Part shown: positions 1 to 11,261 of the stretch, one piece after another | Position numbering within the stretch: the first letter of the stretch is position 1 | Layout of the letters: every line of letters begins with the position of its first letter | NCBI RefSeq assembly: GCF_000091045.1 | Contig: NC_006683.1 | Coordinates: 606,161 to 670,160 of the forward strand | DNA length: 64,000 nt | Reading direction: 5' to 3' | Origin: Cryptococcus deneoformans JEC21 | Lineage: Eukaryota; Basidiomycota; Tremellomycetes; Tremellales; Cryptococcaceae | Notes under the pieces: model-generated | What the model was told of the DNA's origin: nothing | Databases searched by the model: none | What the model saw: only the letters and a program-made list of their open reading frames with translations | Program-made: the position numbers and the translations under genes

Positions 1-946
1 TGTGGCCCACCTTGCGGCAGTCATTGCATCGGTTTTCTTTGGCGAAAAGTTCGCGAATGTGTTTACTGGCAGGAGAGAGATAGTAAGGTAGGGGGTTTTG
101 AGCTTGATAATAGTGGCTGATTGGATGAGCCAGGTGCGGTTGGGTCTGCGAGGCGACCGAGGCTTGAGGTTTGAGGCGAGCATGAGTGGGTTGATCCCGG
201 TTCTCCAAGTACTTGACAACTGTCAGTTCTAACAGGTTGCGTACCTCGTCCAAGCTTCCATTCCTGAACTCCGGCGTCGTCATCAAACGAATGAATAATG
301 GCTCGGGACAAGCGCCGCGGTAAAGGGTGGCCATAGAGGTGTCACTGGGATAGAGGTCAGTGCCCATCAAATTGTGTCGGTGTTGTATGGCTTGGTTATC
401 GAAGGTTTCCCAGTCGCTAACCTGATTGAACTGTAGGCGGAGGAGGGAACGAAGTTCTTTCTGATCCCATGCGAGCGGCATCGCTGCCTTTTTGAAAGCC
501 ACTGTCCATGCGTCCCATCCCGACTCGCCATCTGCTTCCATCATCCGACCAGTAGTCCTCACCCATGCTTTCAGCGCGGTACATTCGATAGAGTTGTTCG
601 TCACCTCCAGGATAATGACTCGCAGTTTCTCTGTCTGGGCGTCGTCATCTTGAGGGGAAAAAAGCGAGTTAGTCCGGAGAAGCTTCTCTAGACGATCAAT
701 GTGAAGAAGGACAGCTGGAGCATCACGAATGGGACCAGTAAAGTTCGGAATGCGGGAGGCTTTTGGGATAGTTACTTCTCGAGGTTTGTGATTCCCCTGA
801 GTACCGAAGAGGCTTTGCTGACTGGTTAATTTCGACATGTGGAGGATAACAGCTGCCACCTGAGCATTGATGTCTCCTTCGACAGGAGATGCGTTTGCCT
901 CCTCCGAGGGAGGAGTGTCTTTGAGCGTTTGACCCTTGGGGGGCAT
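1..946 (-). CDS. Gag of an LTR retrotransposon (element A), cut by window edge
   Basis: This is the N-terminal part of a Ty3/Gypsy Gag running leftward out of the window. The frame stays open from an ATG at 944-946 to position 1. Translation shows the same layout as the other Gags here: an N-terminal region, the conserved patch with residues NNSIEC, and at the very left edge the start of a CCHC zinc knuckle (CNDCRKVGH), which binds retrotransposon RNA. Protein similarity to the Gags of elements 2, 3 and 5 is clear but not close, so it belongs to a separate family. Its 5' LTR is the repeat at 1014-1447. No stop codon was seen in the visible part. Protease and pol must lie outside the window, so whether the element is intact cannot be judged. 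Confidence 0.8.
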   Translation of the reverse strand, partial: MPPKGQTLKDTPPSEEANASPVEGDINAQVAAVILHMSKLTSQQSLFGTQGNHKPREVTIPKASRIPNFTGPIRDAPAVLLHIDRLEKLLRTNSLFSPQDDDAQTEKLRVIILEVTNNSIECTALKAWVRTTGRMMEADGESGWDAWTVAFKKAAMPLAWDQKELRSLLRLQFNQVSDWETFDNQAIQHRHNLMGTDLYPSDTSMATLYRGACPEPLFIRLMTTPEFRNGSLDEVRNLLELTVVKYLENRDQPTHARLKPQASVASQTQPHLAHPISHYYQAQNPLPYYLSPASKHIRELFAKENRCNDCRKVGH

Positions 947-1013
947 GAGGGGCGTTTGAGCGTTTGGTGAGTGGGCGTTTGGCGTTATTTTGTGTGCGTT
1001 GTTTTGAAAAAAG

Positions 1014-1447
1014 TGTAGACACTGGGTGTCTCACTGAGTGTCGTAGTAGTATAGTGTGTAGTTGACTAGCAAAACATGCACTGGTTGTAATACATGTGGA
1101 TTGAGTATTGAAGAAACTACAACAATATGCGACTACTATTTTACTAAGTACCAACTGTGTGTCAGAAAGTAAAGTTACACACATCAAATGCCACGTCATT
1201 ACTAAGTATTTCAAATGTAACATTATACACATGGAATGTTACATAATCTGGATGATTACATACACAACAAATATCGCTGAATATTCATACAGCTTATACA
1301 TGGGAATGCATGCATGTAAATGCACTGCATAAATTCCTGCATGTAAATGCGATGCATAAATTCCTGCATATGCAATATGCATAGGAGGATGCATGCACAA
1401 AGACTGCATGCATGGAGAATAAATGAGTATAGTGCTCTGCACTTACA
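1014..1447 (-). repeat. 5' LTR of element A (434 bases)
   Basis: The block starts TGTAGACACTGG and ends CACTTACA, giving the TG...CA ends of an LTR. An inverted copy lies at 34385-34817 with high identity over its whole length. In element sense (minus strand) the LTR is followed directly by CTTTTTTC and a short leader before the gag ATG, the same arrangement as in the other families here. The right end abuts position 1448 inside a truncated LTR of element 1, so element A probably inserted into element 1's 5' LTR. Confidence 0.85.
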
Positions 1448-1831
1448 TGTAGTTCTTTTGAGTGCTTGTGAGTCCCACTTCCTACTTGGAATGTGGTTTT
1501 ATGCTAACTGGGCGGACTTTAGTAATTATAGCTTTGTTGACACTCTGCCCAGGTATGCTTGTAACTTCTTCTTTATCTTTAGAAAGAGAGCCCTTTTCCT
1601 TTGGTTGTCCGCGACCTGCTGTAGTTCTTTTGAGTGCTTTAATTATAGCTTCGTTGACACTCTGCCCAGTGATCAACAAACATATGCAAACTCATAGACC
1701 GCTTCTGCGCCCGGACAATCCAACTACCTCTTTCCTTGCCACCGACTAGACAACAGTCGTGTTCCAGCCGTCTCTCTTTCAATCAAATCAAGCCGAACTC
1801 TTCAGTGAACATCCCCCCTGGGTTGTTACAC
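1448..1831 (+). repeat. Truncated 5' LTR of element 1
   Basis: It matches the last about 384 bases of the complete LTR at 12775-13364 with only a few differences and ends in GGGTTGTTACA. It is followed by the T-rich CTTTTTTT tract that occupies the primer-binding position in all families of this window. The missing 5' part is explained if element A inserted here. Confidence 0.85.
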
Positions 1832-1855
1832 TTTTTTTAAGCGAATCTCAACTGC

Positions 1856-4800
1856 ATGAGCTCTGCTGAGCCACCAGAAAAATTTTTTGACACCATTACA
1901 CCTATTGAAGATCAATCCAAACCACGACTTCGGCAAGATACACCATTTCCCGAAATGACAACACCCCCTACAGACAAGGAATCCCTACAGAGGAAGATCA
2001 AACAGATAGAGGACGAGAGAAAGCGGGAGAGAGAGGAGCACAAGCGCGAAATGGCGGAGCTACAAGCACAAATGCGAGGTCTCCTCAAACGCGAGGCCGA
2101 GAAGCGCGACCTCCCTCCACACAATCCCGCCACTTCCAGCTTACCTGCCAAATCAGAGTCCCCTCATCCTCCTATTATGTATGATTCTCTCCCCCAACCC
2201 AAATATTCCTTTCCAGTCCTCTCTGAACATGCCGACGCAGCGGCTATTCACCAACACATCTCGAAGCTTCGCAGCATCTTTACCCTCATGGCCGCTGGTT
2301 ACCGCTATGAACCCACCGCTTTTGAGGCCCGCAAGCTCGCCCACGCCGCCCAGTCTCTTACTGGTATCCGCCATCTTCAATTTCTCGAAGGTGATGGCCT
2401 CCAATGTCGCACCTTTGATGACTGGGCAAAAGCTTTCAAGTCTGCAATGCTTCCGCTCGGCTGGGTATCCGAGACCGAAAAGAAAATCTATTCTCTTCAA
2501 CCCCAGCTCCTCCGACTTGACAAAATCCCATTGGCCATCATGGATTTCAAACAGTGGTTCGCCCTCCTGAAGGATTCCGACAGCCCAATGTCCGAAGACG
2601 TTGCTACACACTGGCTGCGAAACCACATGACACCTGGTCTTTTGGCGGAGCTTGAACGGGACTTTGGTGGTGAGAATCAGCTTCGTCAGGCCAGTTTAGC
2701 TGAACTTCTCAAGCATATGGAAATCTGTGCCACCAGACTCCTTCGCTACCAGTCCGCTTTCGCCCCCATCGCGCCCACCCGCACGCCGATCGCTGCTGTC
2801 TCGCCCGAAGCGTCTTCGCCCATCGACATTGCTCAATGGCTCAACCCACGACTTCCGCTCCCCAAGGGTGGTGCTGGTCGCCGCGCTCGAGCTCACCTTG
2901 CCAGTGAACAGCGATGCTTCCTCTGCCGCCAACCCGGTCACAAGTCTCCCGACTGCCCAAAGCGCAAGGAACCCACGGCAATCGCTGCTGTAAGCACCTT
3001 CGACCATGAGGAAGCGGAATTTGAGCAGGAGGAGGGGGAGATGTTTGCCGAGGTATTAGCCACACACCTTGCGCCGGAGCTGTCAGTCCCACCCATCCTT
3101 CTCGAATGTCGCATAGGCACTAATGGGTCACCCTTCCTCGCCCTCTTCGACACAGGAGCAACAGTCACTCTAGTTGATCCGTCCCTCATCACCACCCACC
3201 AACTCCAAACTTATCCATCAGAGCAACGGCGGGTGGTATCGTTAGCAGGAGGAGCACGGGGTCCAGCTTTACAACGTCGTGTAGGAGTAGAGGTATGCAT
3301 CCAGAATCAAGTCTTCGCACTACATGGTTATGTCATGCCCCTACATGCCCGCTATAAAGTCATCCTAGGCCTGGATTTCATCCGCTCTCATGGGCTCCTC
3401 AGCGGTGCTTCTCGGCTAGGCAATCTCGCTCCTGACCTCCTTGGCCCCGTGGTTGCTTCAGTGACGACCGCTGATGGGTATGAGGACCTCCGCCTAGCAA
3501 TCCTGCATGAGTATCACGACATTTTCCCAGACAATATTGGTGAAGTTGCAAATTACCCACCAATCTGTGATGCCAACTCAAAGGTCCGCCACCATATCAA
3601 CCTCACCCCCGGTGCGATACCCTTCAAATCCGCGAGTTATCGATCCCCTCACATGTGGCGACAGCAGTTAATTGAAGAGATCCAGAAACATCGGGAGGCT
3701 GGCCGATTGCGACCCTCCAGTTCGCCGTGGGCAGCACCGGCGTTCTTGGTTAAGAAGGAGAATGGAAAATTTCGGTTTATCTGTGATTATCGGGGCCTTA
3801 ACAAAGTCACTACTCCAGACTCCACGCCAGTTCCCAATGTCGACGACATCCTCCATCGAGCTGCTTGTGGTAAAATCTTTGCCAAAATTGACCTGTCTGA
3901 TGCCTTCTTCCAAACACTTATGCATGAACCAGACATCGAAAAAACAGCCATTACTACCGAACTCGGCCTATTTGAATGGGTAGTTATGCCACAAGGTGCT
4001 TGCAACTCACCTGCTACTCAACAACGCTGACTAAATGAGGCCCTCCGTGGGTTGCTGGGGGATTCTTGTGAAGCTTATGTTGATGATATCATTGTCTGGG
4101 CTGCTGATGCCGAGGATCTTGACAAACGGTTGCGAGCAGTGCTGGCTGCCTTACGAAAATCGGGGCTTGTGTGCTCTCCCACCAAGTCTGAATTTTTTCG
4201 CCACAAAGTCAAATTTCTTGGTCACGTGATATCCGCCAACCACATCGGCCCAGACCCCGCCAAACTCCGCACCATCGCCTCCTGGCCGCTCCCTCAGTCN
4301 GTCAAAGAGCTGCGATCCTTTCTAGGCCTCCTCCAATACCTCAGAAAATTCATACCGAGCCTAGCTACCCACACACGAACCCTTACCACCCTCCTCCCGC
4401 CGACTCCAGCTGCCGAGAAAGCCTGGGAGAAGCAACAGCGTGCACTCCGGAAGGGCCAGTCCCCCAAGGATGTCCTGTCATGGGTCTGGGCATGGTCTAG
4501 TGAAGCGACCGCCGCGTTTGAGATTCTGAAGGCGAAAGTGGCGGAGATTTCTGGCCTCCGGCCATTGGACTATGCAGCTGCGTTATCCGGCGAGTGCCCC
4601 ATCTACCTTTTCACTGATGCAAGCAATCACGGCACTGGCGCCTGGCTTGGTCAAGGCCCTGATCCCGATCATGCATTTCCAGTTGCTTACGACTCTCGCA
4701 GTTTATCAGCCGCCGAACGCAACTATCCAACACATGAGAAAGAACTCTTGGCCATCGTCCGTGCCCTCAAACTCTGGCGGCCTCTCCTTCTGGATGTCCC

Positions 4801-5204
4801 CATTCAAGTTCAGACCGACCACTTCACTCTCAAATGGTTCCTCCAACAGCGCGACCTATCCGAACGCCAAAAGCGCTGGCTGGGCGTCCTATCCCGGTTC
4901 GACTTGCGTATTGACCACATCTCAGGTGTCAATAACTTCATCGCAGATGCCCTCTCTCGGCTTGGCGGTGTCGATGATGAGCAGGATGGTATGGAGACAG
5001 CTGAAGTCAGTGTAGCAGTCCTCGGTCTCCTCGGCCAAGACACATCCACCATCACCAAGGTCATGCAAGGCTACGCTCAAGATCAGGTCATGGGAGCATG
5101 GTTGCAAGAGGAGGATAGGGCACCTGGAGTAACGTTGGAGAATGTTGAGAATGGTCAAGGAGTACATCAGGTGTTGCGATGGGAAGGCAGGCTATGTGTA
5201 CCCG
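1856..5204 (+). pseudogene. Element 1 gag-pol, first part, with in-frame stop in the reverse transcriptase
   Basis: One long frame encodes Gag with a predicted coiled coil (about residues 40-85, rich in K/E/R), a CCHC knuckle (CFLCRQPGHKSPDC), an aspartic protease with active site DTGA (LFDTGATVTLVD), reverse transcriptase (YVDDIIVW) and RNase H (LFTDASNHGTG). Codon 725, at 4028-4030, is TGA. Element 4 has an arginine codon there (QQRRLNEAL), so a CGA to TGA transition is the likely cause. It falls just before the catalytic YVDD, so the intact upstream product would lack polymerase activity. The same frame continues after the stop to 5204, where element 2 interrupts it; it resumes at 11262/11267. 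One base is ambiguous (n at 4300). Confidence 0.9.
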
Positions 5205-5702
5205 TGTAGGCACTGGGGGGTGCCTCACTGCGTTCGGTTGGCGTTCGAGAAGGATGGGCGTTCGTGGTATAGGTCTAGAGGGCGTTCGGATGCGTTCGAG
5301 GAAGCGTTCGGTGTTTGTTTATAGTTATAGTGGTCTACTGGATGCGAAACTAGCAATGGTTGATATGCATGAGTTTCGCTAGAGAAAGAGAAAACTATAA
5401 CTATGTATGAGATCTATATATATATATATGGATGTATGCAGAAACAAACAGAAGTCCATCGAAAAAAGGGGCAGAGATCCGGCGAAGTCCGCCGCCGCGT
5501 CTCGGCAGCAATTGCCGGTCCTATGCATGAGAATAAAATATCATGCATAGGATAAAGGCGGGACAGAGCTCGATGCCGCGTTTCGGCGAAGTCCGAAAAA
5601 CGCGTTTCGGCATCAAATCTCACTTACCAACATCGACCAATGCATAGGAATAAATCCTACCATATGGTGAGAACAAGTGGTGGTAAGGGCTCTGCACTTA
5701 CA
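5205..5702 (-). repeat. 3' LTR of element 2
   Basis: It is bounded by TGTAGGCACTGG and CTGCACTTACA and is almost identical to 10764-11261. It contains a TA dinucleotide run near 5410-5430 and several inverted GCCGCGTTTCGGC-type motifs. It carries the polyadenylation end of the element in minus-strand sense. Confidence 0.92.
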
Positions 5703-6061
5703 CTCTCCCCCGTCCAGATGAGAGCCAGGGGAAGACTCGACCGGATCAAAGGCTAAAAGAAAGAATTAAGAGAAAGGGCAAAGGAACGTAAAATTGAAAA
5801 GGAGAGAATAGGGGCAAAAGAACGAACGATCACCAGGCCGTGGGGACTGCCGGCGCCCTCCTGTCAACACGTTACTTTCCAAATCCATCCACGTCGGAAG
5901 GACTGGGCAGGAGAACACTCTGTGAGAAAGTCCTGTTAATTTAGTCTTGCTGAGTGCAAGCCAGGGAAAAAAACCAATAATGGCCAAAAAACCCACGGAG
6001 GAACACAAGCAGCCCCCCAGACACGTGTACAAAGGAAAACAGGAGCAAACAGGGAGGGGAC

Positions 6062-9000
6062 TCACAAGGCCAGCTCGTCGTCGCCTATATATTCNTCATA
6101 TAAGGCCCGGAAACCATCGTGTGTACGCAAGTCGTCGAGATTCCTCCATTGGCCATTAGGACCGTCGCCGCTGAGTACTACCCGGAGTTGCCTATGACCG
6201 CGATATACTCGATCATCCAGGATTTGGAGAATGCTGCGACGTCCATTGTCCAATTGGTGGGTTACCGGTGATGTTTGATGGAACCTAGGCGACGACAGAT
6301 AAGGCTTAAGGAGATGACCATGGAATTTTGGGTATGTCCGGTCATTCATATGGAGACGGTACACTGAAAGAGTAGGGTCAGCTTCCTGTACTTGGTAAGG
6401 CCCCTGGAAGCGGGGGAAGAACTTAGCAGCGCGATATTCCCCGTCTCCAGCACGAAATTCCTTCAACCTATTTCGGGTATCCAACCACACCCAATCCCCA
6501 ACCTTGTAAACTACTTCAGGCCGGCGATGGCGATTGGCCTGGACGGCCATACGATGCTTCGCCAAAAGGAGGTTATCGCGGGCGTCGGCTAGCGAGAGGT
6601 CAGTGCGATCCGCAGCGAGAGTCCATTCAGCCCGCGTAGGAAGAGACGCCTGGATGAAGGAGGGAGGGCGGGGAAGGCTAGGAAGGGTACGTAGTCGGCG
6701 ACCCAAAACCAGTTGTACCGGAGAGAAACCTGTGGAACGTCTGACAGTATTATTCATGGCTTGGGAAACACGAGGAAGGTACTTAACCCAAGATTTGCCA
6801 TGTCGGTCCACCCAGCTACGAAGGAGTTGAACCACCGTCTTGTTCGTACGCTCCGAGGCGCTGTCGGTTTGCGGATGGAAGGCCGTGGACATCTTGAGCT
6901 TGACGTTCTGCTGCTCCCAGAGGGTCGTCCAAAATCGTGAGGTAAATAGTGTATCGCGATCGGACGTAATAGAGAGCGGGAGGCCATAGCGAGAAACCCA
7001 TCTGTCCCAAACCAAGATAGCGAGGTCGCGAGCGTTAATAGTGGTAGAACATGGAACCAATTCAATTAACCCGGTTAGTCTATCCGTGATCGTGAGAAGG
7101 TAGTCATGTCCGCCGGAAGAAGGGAGTGGTCCCACGAAATCGATAGCGATGTCATCGAATTTATCGCATGGGACCGGGAGCAGATGCAAAGGACCAGCCG
7201 GTTTCGTCGTGGGTGCGTTCGCCTGTTGACATAAATGGCACGCACGGACAAACTCACGAACATCCTTGGACATTGTCTCCCAAAAGTATCCACTCCTGAG
7301 TACCTCCATGGTTTTCTCCACTCCCAGATGCCCAGCAGTGCCTTCATGGGCTTGCCGCATAAGTTCCTCACGAAGTGTATTAACGTCCGGAATGCATAAG
7401 CGGTTGTCAACGAGGAGAAGTCGGTGGGAATCATGATCATGGAAGGTAACACCTGGAGCAGTAGACGGATCAGCAAGCCATTCTTTGAATAATACATCAC
7501 CTTGATAACCCTGCGCAATCGCGCGAAGGGTGTCCGGATCCAAAGTGGGCTCGTATGTCATTGTGGCATGAACTGAAACCGGTGATTGATCCAGAGAGGG
7601 GTCGGCAGGTTCGGCGGCGTCCGAAGGAGCATGACGAGAGAGGTAATCGGCGAGAGTATTGAACTCCCCTTTGATGTATTCGATGCGGAGGTCGAAATCC
7701 TTCAGAGTACTCAGCCACCGAAGCTGACGGGGAGAGAGATTACGTTGACCTAGGAACCATTGAAGGGTAAAGTGATCGCAGTAGACGTGGACTGGAATGC
7801 CGTATAACAGAGGGCGCCAATGATCGAGGGCATTAATAATCGCCAGCAGCTCACGGTCGTGTACTGGATAGTTCCGTTGTGCACTATTGAAGGTGCGCGA
7901 ATCGTAGGCCACGGGCTGGGCGGACTCCCGAGAGGTACCGACACCAATCCAAGCGCCAGTACCTGTGTTGGAAGCGTCGGTGAATAGAAAGACCTGCTGC
8001 TTTCCCGCTTTGACAGCATCATAATCGATAACGGCAAGACAGGGGACAGTACTCACCGCGCGTCGAGTCGCTTCAAAGGCCGCCTTCTCCGCAGGGCCGA
8101 ACGACCATCTCCAACCAGTCCATCCCTCGGGGAGGTGTCCCTTATGCATCTTGACAGCCTTGTAGTAAGCTTTCTCAGCCGCCGCATTCGGAGGAAGAGT
8201 GGCGTGAAGCACGGCGGTGTGGTCGGCCAGGTTTGGTACGAAATCGCGAAGGTAGTTAACGAGACCGAGGAACGAGTGAAGTTGGTGAGAATTGACCGGG
8301 AGGGGGAACTGCTCGACGCGTGCTATTTTGGCGGGGTCGGGCAGAATCTGTCCGGGGCAGATGATATGGCCTAAGAACGCTACTTCGTCGAGGAACAGCT
8401 TTGACTTCTCATGCGAGCAGCGAAGACCACTTCGACGTAGGGCAGAAAGAACACTCACAATATTATCATGCAGGTCCTTAGCATCCTTCCCCCATATGAT
8501 GATATCGTCCACGTAAGCCTCGCAACATTCCCCAGTTAAACCTTGTAACGCCTCATTAATGCGACGCTGTTGAGCGGCCGGCGCGTTCCGGATCCCTTGA
8601 GGCATTACCACCCACTCTAGGAGACCGAGAGGAGTGGTGATAGCGGTTTTCGGGATGTCCTCCTCCTTCATTAGCGTCTGGAAAAAGGCATCCTTACAGT
8701 CAAGTTTTGCGAAAATCTTGCCCTTCCTAGCGGCACGGTGGAGGATATCCTGGACGTTCCCCATAGGGTACATGTCGGGGACCGTGACATTGTTCAGAGC
8801 ACGGAAATCGCAGACCATTCGGAATTTGCCATTACCTTTGGAAACGAGGAACGCCGGGGAGGCCCAAGGGGAACTAAAGTATCGAAGACGTCCTGCATTC
8901 AGATGTTCTAATAACATCTCTCGGAAACGGGGAAGCAGGGCTTCCGGTACTCGATAGGGTGGCGAGCGGTGGGGAGTAGCACCATGTTTCAGGTTAATTT

Positions 9001-10720
9001 CGAAACGCACGCCAGACTTTGTTTTGGAGATGGTGGGGAAATTTCGCACGTCGCCTAGGTCGTCGCAGAAAACATCGTGGAATTCGGTCTGAAGCTTGCG
9101 TAGAACATCCGTCAGACTGTCGGACTCGGCGGCCACGCGGGTCTGCGAAAGATTGGGGCGGGTGTCGGCGAATGACACTGTGGCGGTAGTCGAGGCGGGA
9201 TTTGCGGCGGCGTGGGAAACTGGCGCACCTAACTTTTGCAAGCCTAACGCAGACAAGTTCACACCGCCCGCCTCCAATAACCGAACGAAAGAATTTGATT
9301 CCGCGAGTAATCCGTGCCGCGCGAAGAAATTTAGTCCTAAGATACCATCGTAGGTACCGTGCAGATCCATCAGGACACCATCGACTCGATACATGCGACC
9401 ACCTAGGGAAAACGACCCGACGACCATATCTGTGACCAACGGACCCGCCAAACCTCCGGCTAGACGCACTCGCATCCGTACCAACCCTTTCTTCACTTCC
9501 CAGCCCAGTCTCGCCGCCAACCTCGGATCCACAAAGGTTGTGGACGCCCCCGTGTCGAGTAAGAATTTAGGGGAGGGGGCTGATAAACGGCTGTCAGCGG
9601 AGACTGGGACGGATATGGAGAGCAAAGGATGGAAAAGAGCGTACGTCGCGTCACAGGTATCATCATCGGCTGGAGGAACGGTTTGGGCTAACGTCAGATA
9701 GGCCGAGGTGGCATCGCCTGCCGTCAGTTCAGTCTCGAGTTGGTTGACCTTAGGAGTCGGAGCGCGTGTACGGGTAGGGCACTTGGAATGCTGATGCCCC
9801 GTTTTACGACAATCGTAGCATCGGTTCTCTTTGCGGAAGACTTCACGGATATGGCGGCCCGCCGGGGAGAGATAGTATGGCAGAGCGTGGGAAGGGTCGT
9901 GATAGTAGGACATAGAGTGGGGTAATTGGACGTTGTCGGAAGAAACCTGGTTGGTGGGACGGGACCTAATCCGAGAGGCGGCATCCTCGTGTTGAATTCG
10001 TTCGACGTGGTTGCTGATCAGGGCCCGCAGTGCGTCCAGATCGTCGACGTGAAATTCGGGCAAGTCAACCAAGCGAAGAAAAAGGCGCTCGGGACAGGCC
10101 GCACGATAAAAACTGGTGAGTTGTTGGTCGGTCGGGTATAGCTTACTCCCAAGGAGGTGGGCACGGTGCAAAATCACCGCATTGTCGAATTTTTTCCAAC
10201 CCTCCGACGACACCTCGTGGAAGGAGAGGCGAAAAAGAGCACGGCTTTCGCGGAACTCCCAGTTGGACGGCATGGCCTTAGCCTTGAAGGCGGCTGACCA
10301 CGTCTCCCATGTCGTTATTCCATCGGCCTCCATACGGCGACCGTCTTGCTCAACCCAACCAACGAGACCAGCGCACTCAATCGAATTGTTCGCCAGCTCA
10401 ATCACTGTCACACGGCGTCTCTCTTCCACCTCCTCGTCATCCGAGGGAGTCAAAAGGCCGTGCGTTCGCAAAACCTGTTGAAGCCGACGCAAATGGGTAA
10501 GGGCGCGGTCCGCATCGCCAAGGGGACCCTCGAAACGAGGGATGTCTGACGCCTTGGGCAATGGTATACCTCGGGGTGTATAACGTTCCTTGGTAGCTGA
10601 TAGTTTGTTTTGTTTAGCCAGCAGCTCAGTGAGGAGCGCCAGCGTATCGTCTTGTTGTTGGACGCGGTCGACCAGACGCGCGAGTAACTCCGTTGGAGAA
10701 TCTTGAGCTGATTTGGGCAT
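6062..10720 (-). CDS. Element 2 Gag-Pol polyprotein (1552 residues)
   Basis: A single fused frame without a frameshift encodes all retrotransposon functions. Approximate order: Gag 1-290; CCHC knuckle CYDCRKTGHQHSKC near 300; aspartic protease with DTGAS near 388; reverse transcriptase with FRALN and YVDDIIIWG near 735; RNase H with LFTDAS near 913; integrase zinc domain with HEGTAGHLG and CHLC near 1127-1165; integrase core with D near 1192, D near 1253 and E near 1288 (D,D-35-E). The last about 60 residues (ILDDRVYRGHRQ to WRNLDDL) resemble a chromodomain of the kind that guides chromoviruses to heterochromatin. The start ATG is preceded by a 40-base leader after the LTR. One codon near the C-terminus holds an n (6095). 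The motif around the catalytic Glu reads TDSASER rather than the TDGTSER of element 3; this G to S change might reduce activity. Confidence 0.95.
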   Translation of the reverse strand: MPKSAQDSPTELLARLVDRVQQQDDTLALLTELLAKQNKLSATKERYTPRGIPLPKASDIPRFEGPLGDADRALTHLRRLQQVLRTHGLLTPSDDEEVEERRRVTVIELANNSIECAGLVGWVEQDGRRMEADGITTWETWSAAFKAKAMPSNWEFRESRALFRLSFHEVSSEGWKKFDNAVILHRAHLLGSKLYPTDQQLTSFYRAACPERLFLRLVDLPEFHVDDLDALRALISNHVERIQHEDAASRIRSRPTNQVSSDNVQLPHSMSYYHDPSHALPYYLSPAGRHIREVFRKENRCYDCRKTGHQHSKCPTRTRAPTPKVNQLETELTAGDATSAYLTLAQTVPPADDDTCDATYALFHPLLSISVPVSADSRLSAPSPKFLLDTGASTTFVDPRLAARLGWEVKKGLVRMRVRLAGGLAGPLVTDMVVGSFSLGGRMYRVDGVLMDLHGTYDGILGLNFFARHGLLAESNSFVRLLEAGGVNLSALGLQKLGAPVSHAAANPASTTATVSFADTRPNLSQTRVAAESDSLTDVLRKLQTEFHDVFCDDLGDVRNFPTISKTKSGVRFEINLKHGATPHRSPPYRVPEALLPRFREMLLEHLNAGRLRYFSSPWASPAFLVSKGNGKFRMVCDFRALNNVTVPDMYPMGNVQDILHRAARKGKIFAKLDCKDAFFQTLMKEEDIPKTAITTPLGLLEWVVMPQGIRNAPAAQQRRINEALQGLTGECCEAYVDDIIIWGKDAKDLHDNIVSVLSALRRSGLRCSHEKSKLFLDEVAFLGHIICPGQILPDPAKIARVEQFPLPVNSHQLHSFLGLVNYLRDFVPNLADHTAVLHATLPPNAAAEKAYYKAVKMHKGHLPEGWTGWRWSFGPAEKAAFEATRRAVSTVPCLAVIDYDAVKAGKQQVFLFTDASNTGTGAWIGVGTSRESAQPVAYDSRTFNSAQRNYPVHDRELLAIINALDHWRPLLYGIPVHVYCDHFTLQWFLGQRNLSPRQLRWLSTLKDFDLRIEYIKGEFNTLADYLSRHAPSDAAEPADPSLDQSPVSVHATMTYEPTLDPDTLRAIAQGYQGDVLFKEWLADPSTAPGVTFHDHDSHRLLLVDNRLCIPDVNTLREELMRQAHEGTAGHLGVEKTMEVLRSGYFWETMSKDVREFVRACHLCQQANAPTTKPAGPLHLLPVPCDKFDDIAIDFVGPLPSSGGHDYLLTITDRLTGLIELVPCSTTINARDLAILVWDRWVSRYGLPLSITSDRDTLFTSRFWTTLWEQQNVKLKMSTAFHPQTDSASERTNKTVVQLLRSWVDRHGKSWVKYLPRVSQAMNNTVRRSTGFSPVQLVLGRRLRTLPSLPRPPSFIQASLPTRAEWTLAADRTDLSLADARDNLLLAKHRMAVQANRHRRPEVVYKVGDWVWLDTRNRLKEFRAGDGEYRAAKFFPRFQGPYQVQEADPTLSVYRLHMNDRTYPKFHGHLLKPYLSSPRFHQTSPVTHQLDNGRRSILQILDDRVYRGHRQLRVVLSGDGPNGQWRNLDDLRTHDGFRALYXEYIGDDELAL

Positions 10721-10763
10721 GGTGGATATGGTGTAAAAAGGTAGGTGCTAGTTTCGAAAAAAG

Positions 10764-11261
10764 TGTAGGCACTGGGGGGTGCCTCACTGCGTTCAGTTGG
10801 CGTTCGAGAAGGATGGGCGTTCGTGGTATAGGTCTAGAGGGCGTTCGGATGCGTTCGAGGAAGCGTTCGGTGTTTGTTTATAGTTATAGTGGTCTACTGG
10901 ATGCGAAACTAGCAATGGTTGATATGCATGAGTTTCGCTAGAGAAAGAGAAAACTATAACTATGTATGAGATCTATATATATATATATGGATGTATGCAG
11001 AAACAAACAGAAGTCCATCGAAAAAAGGGGCAGAGATCCGGCGNAGTCCGCCGCCGCGTCTCGGCAGCAATTGCCGGTCCTATGCATGAGAATAAAATAT
11101 CATGCATAGGATAAAGGCGGGACAGAGCTCGATGCCGCGTTTCGGCGAAGTCCGAAAAACGCGTTTCGGCATCAAATCTCACTTACCAACATCGACCAAT
11201 GCATAGGAATAAATCCTACCATATGGTGAGAACAAGTGGTGGTAAGGGCTCTGCACTTACA
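10764..11261 (-). repeat. 5' LTR of element 2
   Basis: This 498-base copy of the element 2 LTR has ends TGTAGGCACTGG and CACTTACA. In element sense it is followed by CTTTTTTCGAAAC at the primer-binding position. The right flank ACCCG at 11262-11266 is the target duplication. One base is ambiguous (n). Confidence 0.92.

Larger units (their letters stand above)
5205..11261 (-). mobile_element. Element 2: complete young Ty3/Gypsy retrotransposon inserted in element 1
   Basis: A 6057-base element with two 498-base LTRs (5205-5702 and 10764-11261), one uninterrupted gag-pol frame, a purine-rich GGGGGAGAG tract adjoining the 3' LTR (minus strand) and a CTTTTTTC primer-position tract after the 5' LTR. 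The flanks are ACCCG at 5200-5204 and 11262-11266, a perfect 5-base target duplication. The LTRs differ at about one readable position plus one n, indicating very recent insertion. This is the only element here that has every part needed for its own copying. Confidence 0.95.

Noticed and set aside
5407..5430. TA dinucleotide runs in the LTRs as functional TATA boxes
   Set aside because: They are present in all family copies and vary in length; nothing in the sequence alone shows promoter use.
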